A stretch of 9,769 nucleotides of DNA. Source: Lysobacterales bacterium. Lineage in GTDB: Bacteria; Pseudomonadota; Gammaproteobacteria; Xanthomonadales; SZUA-36. The notes beneath the pieces are model-generated. The model did not search any database, had not been told where the DNA came from, and saw only the letters and a program-made list of their open reading frames with translations. Of the stretch, positions 8,436 through 9,769 are shown one piece after another. The DNA is taken from NCBI GenBank assembly GCA_029287515.1, contig JARFQZ010000346.1, forward strand, positions 1 through 9,769, written 5' to 3'. Each line of letters starts with the position of its first letter. Position 1 is the stretch's first letter. A program made the translations under genes and the position numbers.

Positions 8436-8440
8436 TCCCC
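8420..8440 (+). other. Perfect 7-bp inverted repeat after nuoN
   Basis: GGGGAAT (8420-8426) and ATTCCCC (8434-8440) are exact inverted repeats around a 7-base loop. No U-run follows, so it is not a normal intrinsic terminator. In nuo read-through RNA it could form a hairpin that protects the nuoN 3' end or sets the 5' processing of the tRNA. On DNA it covers the predicted -10 box and discriminator of the tRNA promoter, so it might also be an operator. Confidence 0.6.
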
Positions 8441-8449
8441 ACCTGCTGA

Positions 8450-8526
8450 TGCGGGGTGGAGCAGTCTGGCAGCTCGTCGGGCTCATAACCCGAAGGTCGC
8501 AGGTTCGAATCCTGCCCCCGCTACCA
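8450..8526 (+). tRNA. metY: Initiator tRNA-fMet, anticodon CAU
   Basis: The 77-nt cloverleaf folds completely: acceptor G2-G7 with C66-C71, D stem GAGC/GCTC (8459-8462, 8472-8475), anticodon stem TCGGG/CCCGA (8477-8481, 8489-8493) with CAT at 8484-8486, T stem GCAGG/CCTGC (8499-8503, 8511-8515) with loop TTCGAAT, discriminator A73 and an encoded CCA (8524-8526). Initiator hallmarks are all present: no Watson-Crick pair at 1-72, three consecutive G-C pairs at the base of the anticodon stem (positions 29-31 with 39-41) and the A11-U24 pair. Unusually compared with the familiar C1-A72 of E. coli, the mismatch here is U1-U72. Its position directly upstream of rimP-nusA matches E. coli metY. It starts 39 bases after nuoN. 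Confidence 0.98.
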
Positions 8527-8536
8527 CGTTCTATTG

Positions 8537-8562
8537 AAAAGGCCCCAGCAGGGGCCTTTTTT
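8537..8562 (+). terminator. Intrinsic terminator after the initiator tRNA
   Basis: GGCCCC (8541-8546) pairs with GGGGCC (8551-8556) around a four-base AGCA loop and is followed by six Ts (8557-8562). AAAA (8537-8540) can pair with the Ts to extend the stem. It begins 10 bases after the tRNA CCA. It should end most tRNA transcripts, yet rimP has no clear promoter of its own, so partial read-through is likely. Confidence 0.85.
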
Positions 8563-8576
8563 GTGGGAACGTGACT

Positions 8577-8600
8577 GGAGCCCGGTTTGACCGGGACTCC
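8577..8600 (+). other. Bulged 10-bp leader hairpin between the two terminators
   Basis: GGAG (8577-8580) pairs with CTCC (8597-8600), and CCCGGT (8581-8586) with ACCGGG (8590-8595), leaving A8596 bulged and a three-base TTG loop. No U-run follows directly. It lies in the rimP-nusA leader; in E. coli, RNase III is known to cut the region between metY and rimP, so a processing role is possible but not shown. Confidence 0.7.
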
Positions 8601-8607
8601 TATGACG

Positions 8608-8630
8608 AGGGGCCAGCGAGCCCTTTTTTT
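8608..8630 (+). terminator. Second, weaker terminator-like element in the rimP leader (possible attenuator)
   Basis: GGGC (8610-8613) pairs with GCCC (8620-8623) around a six-base loop, followed by seven Ts (8624-8630). G8609 and A8608 can extend the stem against the first Ts. The stem is short but GC-only and the T-run is perfect. Placed before rimP and nusA, it may act as a partial terminator or attenuator that NusA could influence; that role is inferred from the known autoregulation of nusA operons. Confidence 0.6.
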
Positions 8631-8634
8631 GTGT

Positions 8635-8653
8635 CCGGCTGTTCGCAGGCCGG
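8635..8653 (+). other. Small hairpin just upstream of the rimP ribosome binding site
   Basis: CCGGC (8635-8639) pairs with GCCGG (8649-8653), plus a possible U8640-G8648 wobble, around a seven-base loop. It ends 8 bases before the GGAG of rimP and leaves that site open. It may stabilise the mRNA 5' end; no direct evidence. Confidence 0.45.
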
Positions 8654-8661
8654 TGATTAAC

Positions 8662-8674
8662 GGAGAAGAGATTG
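8662..8674 (+). promoter_or_regulatory. Ribosome binding site and TTG start codon of rimP
   Basis: GGAG (8662-8665) lies 6 bases before TTG 8672. An in-frame TGA at 8654-8656 blocks any longer version and there is no nearby ATG or GTG, so TTG is the best start. Confidence 0.75.
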
Positions 8675-9154
8675 AGATCTGTCAAACTGACAAACCTGTT
8701 GCAGCCGCTGGTTGAAGACCTGGGCTACGAATTTGTTGGTCTCGAACATGGCAGCAATCCCAAGAATCCGGTTCTTGTCGTTTACATAGACAAGGATGAA
8801 GGTATCGCAGTCCAGGATTGCGAGAAAGTGAGCCGGGAAGTCGCCGCATTACTGGATGTGGAGGACCCCATACCAGGGCATTACAACCTGGAAATTTCGT
8901 CTCCGGGATTGGACAGGCCTCTGTTTACACTCGAGCATTTCGAGCAGTTCACGGGTGAAAATGCAAAGATCTCCCTGTTTGCCCCGCAGGAAGGCCGCAG
9001 AAAGTTCAAAGGTGAAATTCTTGGCGTAGAAGACGGGCGGATCAAACTCGAGCAGGACGGTTCAGAAGTATTACTGGACCCTGGCAATATCGCCAAGGCC
9101 AGGCTTGTTCCTGATTATGACAATTTATTTTCAAAGAGAGAAGAAGCACGATGA
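8672..9154 (+). CDS. rimP: Ribosome maturation factor RimP
   Basis: RimP (160 aa; E. coli about 150) is a cytoplasmic factor for assembly of the 30S ribosomal subunit. The family signature 'LDVEDPI..YNLEISSPGLDRPLF' is clear (61-85). The N-terminal alpha/beta domain has 'EDLGYEFVGLE' (15-25) and 'VLVVYIDKDEGI' (34-45), and the C-terminal SH3-like barrel has 'GRRKFKGEILGVEDGRIKLE' (108-127) and 'NIAKARLVPDY' (139-149). The alignment to the family begins almost at residue 1, which supports the TTG start at 8672. A short charged tail (KREEAR) extends beyond the usual end. The last codon and stop overlap nusA as ATGA, which implies translational coupling, as in other rimP-nusA operons. A weak start codon with a leader full of hairpins suggests modest, controlled expression. 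Confidence 0.97.
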   Translation: MRSVKLTNLLQPLVEDLGYEFVGLEHGSNPKNPVLVVYIDKDEGIAVQDCEKVSREVAALLDVEDPIPGHYNLEISSPGLDRPLFTLEHFEQFTGENAKISLFAPQEGRRKFKGEILGVEDGRIKLEQDGSEVLLDPGNIAKARLVPDYDNLFSKREEAR

Positions 9155-9769
9155 GCAAAGAAATCCTGCTGGTTGTGGATGCTGTTTCCAACGAGAAAGG
9201 TGTTGGGAAAGACGTGATTTTCGGCGCGCTCGAAGCGGCGCTGGCGTCGGCCGCCCGCAAACTCAGTGAAGAGGAGCGAGATGTTCGTGTCGCTATTGAC
9301 AGGAGCACTGGTGAGTACGAGACCTTCCGGCGTTGGGAGGTGATCGAGGACGACGAGGAAATGGAGTTCGAAGACGCCCAGCTGTTCCTGGCTGCCGCCA
9401 GGGAAATCGACCCGGAGATCGAAGTGGGAGGTTTCATCGAGGAGCCGATGGAAAATGCGGACTTTGGCCGGATCGCCGCCCAGACTGCCAAGCAGGTCAT
9501 CGTGCAGCGGGTACGTGATGCCGAACGCGCCCAGGTCGTCGAGCTGTACATGGACCGGGTGGGTGAATTAGTGGCGGGAACGGTCAAGAAGGTGACCCGC
9601 GACAACGTCATTGTGGATCTTGGCAATAACGCTGAAGGCCTGCTCCCCCGCGACCAGCTGGTGGGGCGAGAGACCTTCCGGGTGAATGATCGGGTGCGTG
9701 CCATCCTCAAGGAAATAAGCACTGAGGCCCGTGGTCCCCAACTGATCCTGAGTCGGTCCTGCCCGGAAA
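9151..9769 (+). CDS. nusA: Transcription termination/antitermination protein NusA, N-terminal part (3' truncated)
   Basis: The first 206 codons of NusA, open to the window edge. NusA binds RNA polymerase near the RNA exit channel and modulates pausing, intrinsic termination and antitermination. The N-terminal polymerase-binding domain is recognisable: 'KEILLVVDAVSNEKG' (3-17), 'VRVAIDRSTGEYETFRRW' (45-62), and 'FGRIAAQTAKQVIVQRVRDAER' (105-126). It is followed by the S1 RNA-binding domain from about 137, with 'GTVKKVTRDNVIVDLGNNAEGLLP' (143-166) and 'ARGPQLILSRSCPE' (193-206), where KH domains should follow outside the window. The ATG at 9151 overlaps the rimP stop by four bases (ATGA), with purine-rich GAGAG/AGAAG upstream (9136-9146). 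In relatives infB, rbfA and truB follow. No frameshift is seen. Confidence 0.98.
   Translation, partial: MSKEILLVVDAVSNEKGVGKDVIFGALEAALASAARKLSEEERDVRVAIDRSTGEYETFRRWEVIEDDEEMEFEDAQLFLAAAREIDPEIEVGGFIEEPMENADFGRIAAQTAKQVIVQRVRDAERAQVVELYMDRVGELVAGTVKKVTRDNVIVDLGNNAEGLLPRDQLVGRETFRVNDRVRAILKEISTEARGPQLILSRSCPE

Noticed and set aside
8587..8609. TTGACC at 8587-8592 as a -35 box for rimP
   Set aside because: It lies in the loop and arm of a hairpin, and no -10-like sequence occurs 16-18 bases downstream.
8597..8665. Sequestration of the rimP ribosome binding site by CTCC at 8597-8600
   Set aside because: Only four bases match and the same bases have a much better partner in their own hairpin.
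9042..9722. A 226-codon minus-strand frame opposite rimP and nusA
   Set aside because: The product is Ser/Arg-rich and lacks motifs, while the sense strand encodes strongly conserved NusA.
1..9769. Mobile elements, CRISPR arrays, phage or defence genes
   Set aside because: Gene content is continuous housekeeping sequence with tight spacing; no direct repeat arrays, transposase motifs or unexplained coding stretches were seen.

Overview
The window is a co-directional (+ strand) block of housekeeping genes from a gammaproteobacterium. It holds the distal part of a respiratory complex I operon (3' end of nuoG, then nuoHIJKLMN), followed by an initiator tRNA gene and the start of the rimP-nusA transcription/translation operon. 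The sequence is fairly GC-rich. The proteins resemble the complex I type of beta- and non-enteric gammaproteobacteria (for example a 162-residue NuoI) rather than the enterobacterial one. With the tRNA-fMet/rimP/nusA order, this suggests a gammaproteobacterium outside Enterobacterales, perhaps near Xanthomonadales, Chromatiales or Woeseiales. That placement is inference; the sequence does not fix a genus.

Layout: 2-949 nuoG (5' truncated by the window edge); 949-1986 nuoH; 1989-2477 nuoI; 2492-3106 nuoJ; 3116-3421 nuoK; 3423-5414 nuoL; 5431-6960 nuoM; 6965-8410 nuoN. Gaps run from a 1-base overlap to 16 bases, every gene has an upstream Shine-Dalgarno-like stretch, and I saw no internal terminator, so one polycistronic message is likely. 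NuoG and NuoI belong to the peripheral electron-transfer arm. NuoH carries part of the quinone site and joins the two arms. NuoJ, K, L, M and N form the proton-pumping membrane arm. The key charged residues known from the family are present in NuoK, L, M and N, so the complex looks functional.

8411-8671 is a 261-base intergenic region. It contains a good sigma-70-type promoter candidate overlapping the nuoN stop codon, the initiator tRNA-Met(CAU) gene (8450-8526, CCA encoded), a strong intrinsic terminator, and a leader with a bulged hairpin, a second weaker terminator-like element and a third small hairpin just before the rimP ribosome binding site. rimP (8672-9154, TTG start) overlaps nusA (9151 to window end, 3' truncated) by 4 bases. 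This matches the widely conserved metY-rimP-nusA-infB arrangement, with the nuo operon placed directly upstream.

I found no mobile element, CRISPR array, defence system or unknown protein gene. The points most worth a second look are all in 8407-8674: the U1-U72 mismatch in the initiator tRNA, the promoter/hairpin overlap at the nuoN end, and a possible attenuator in which arms of the two terminators can pair with each other.
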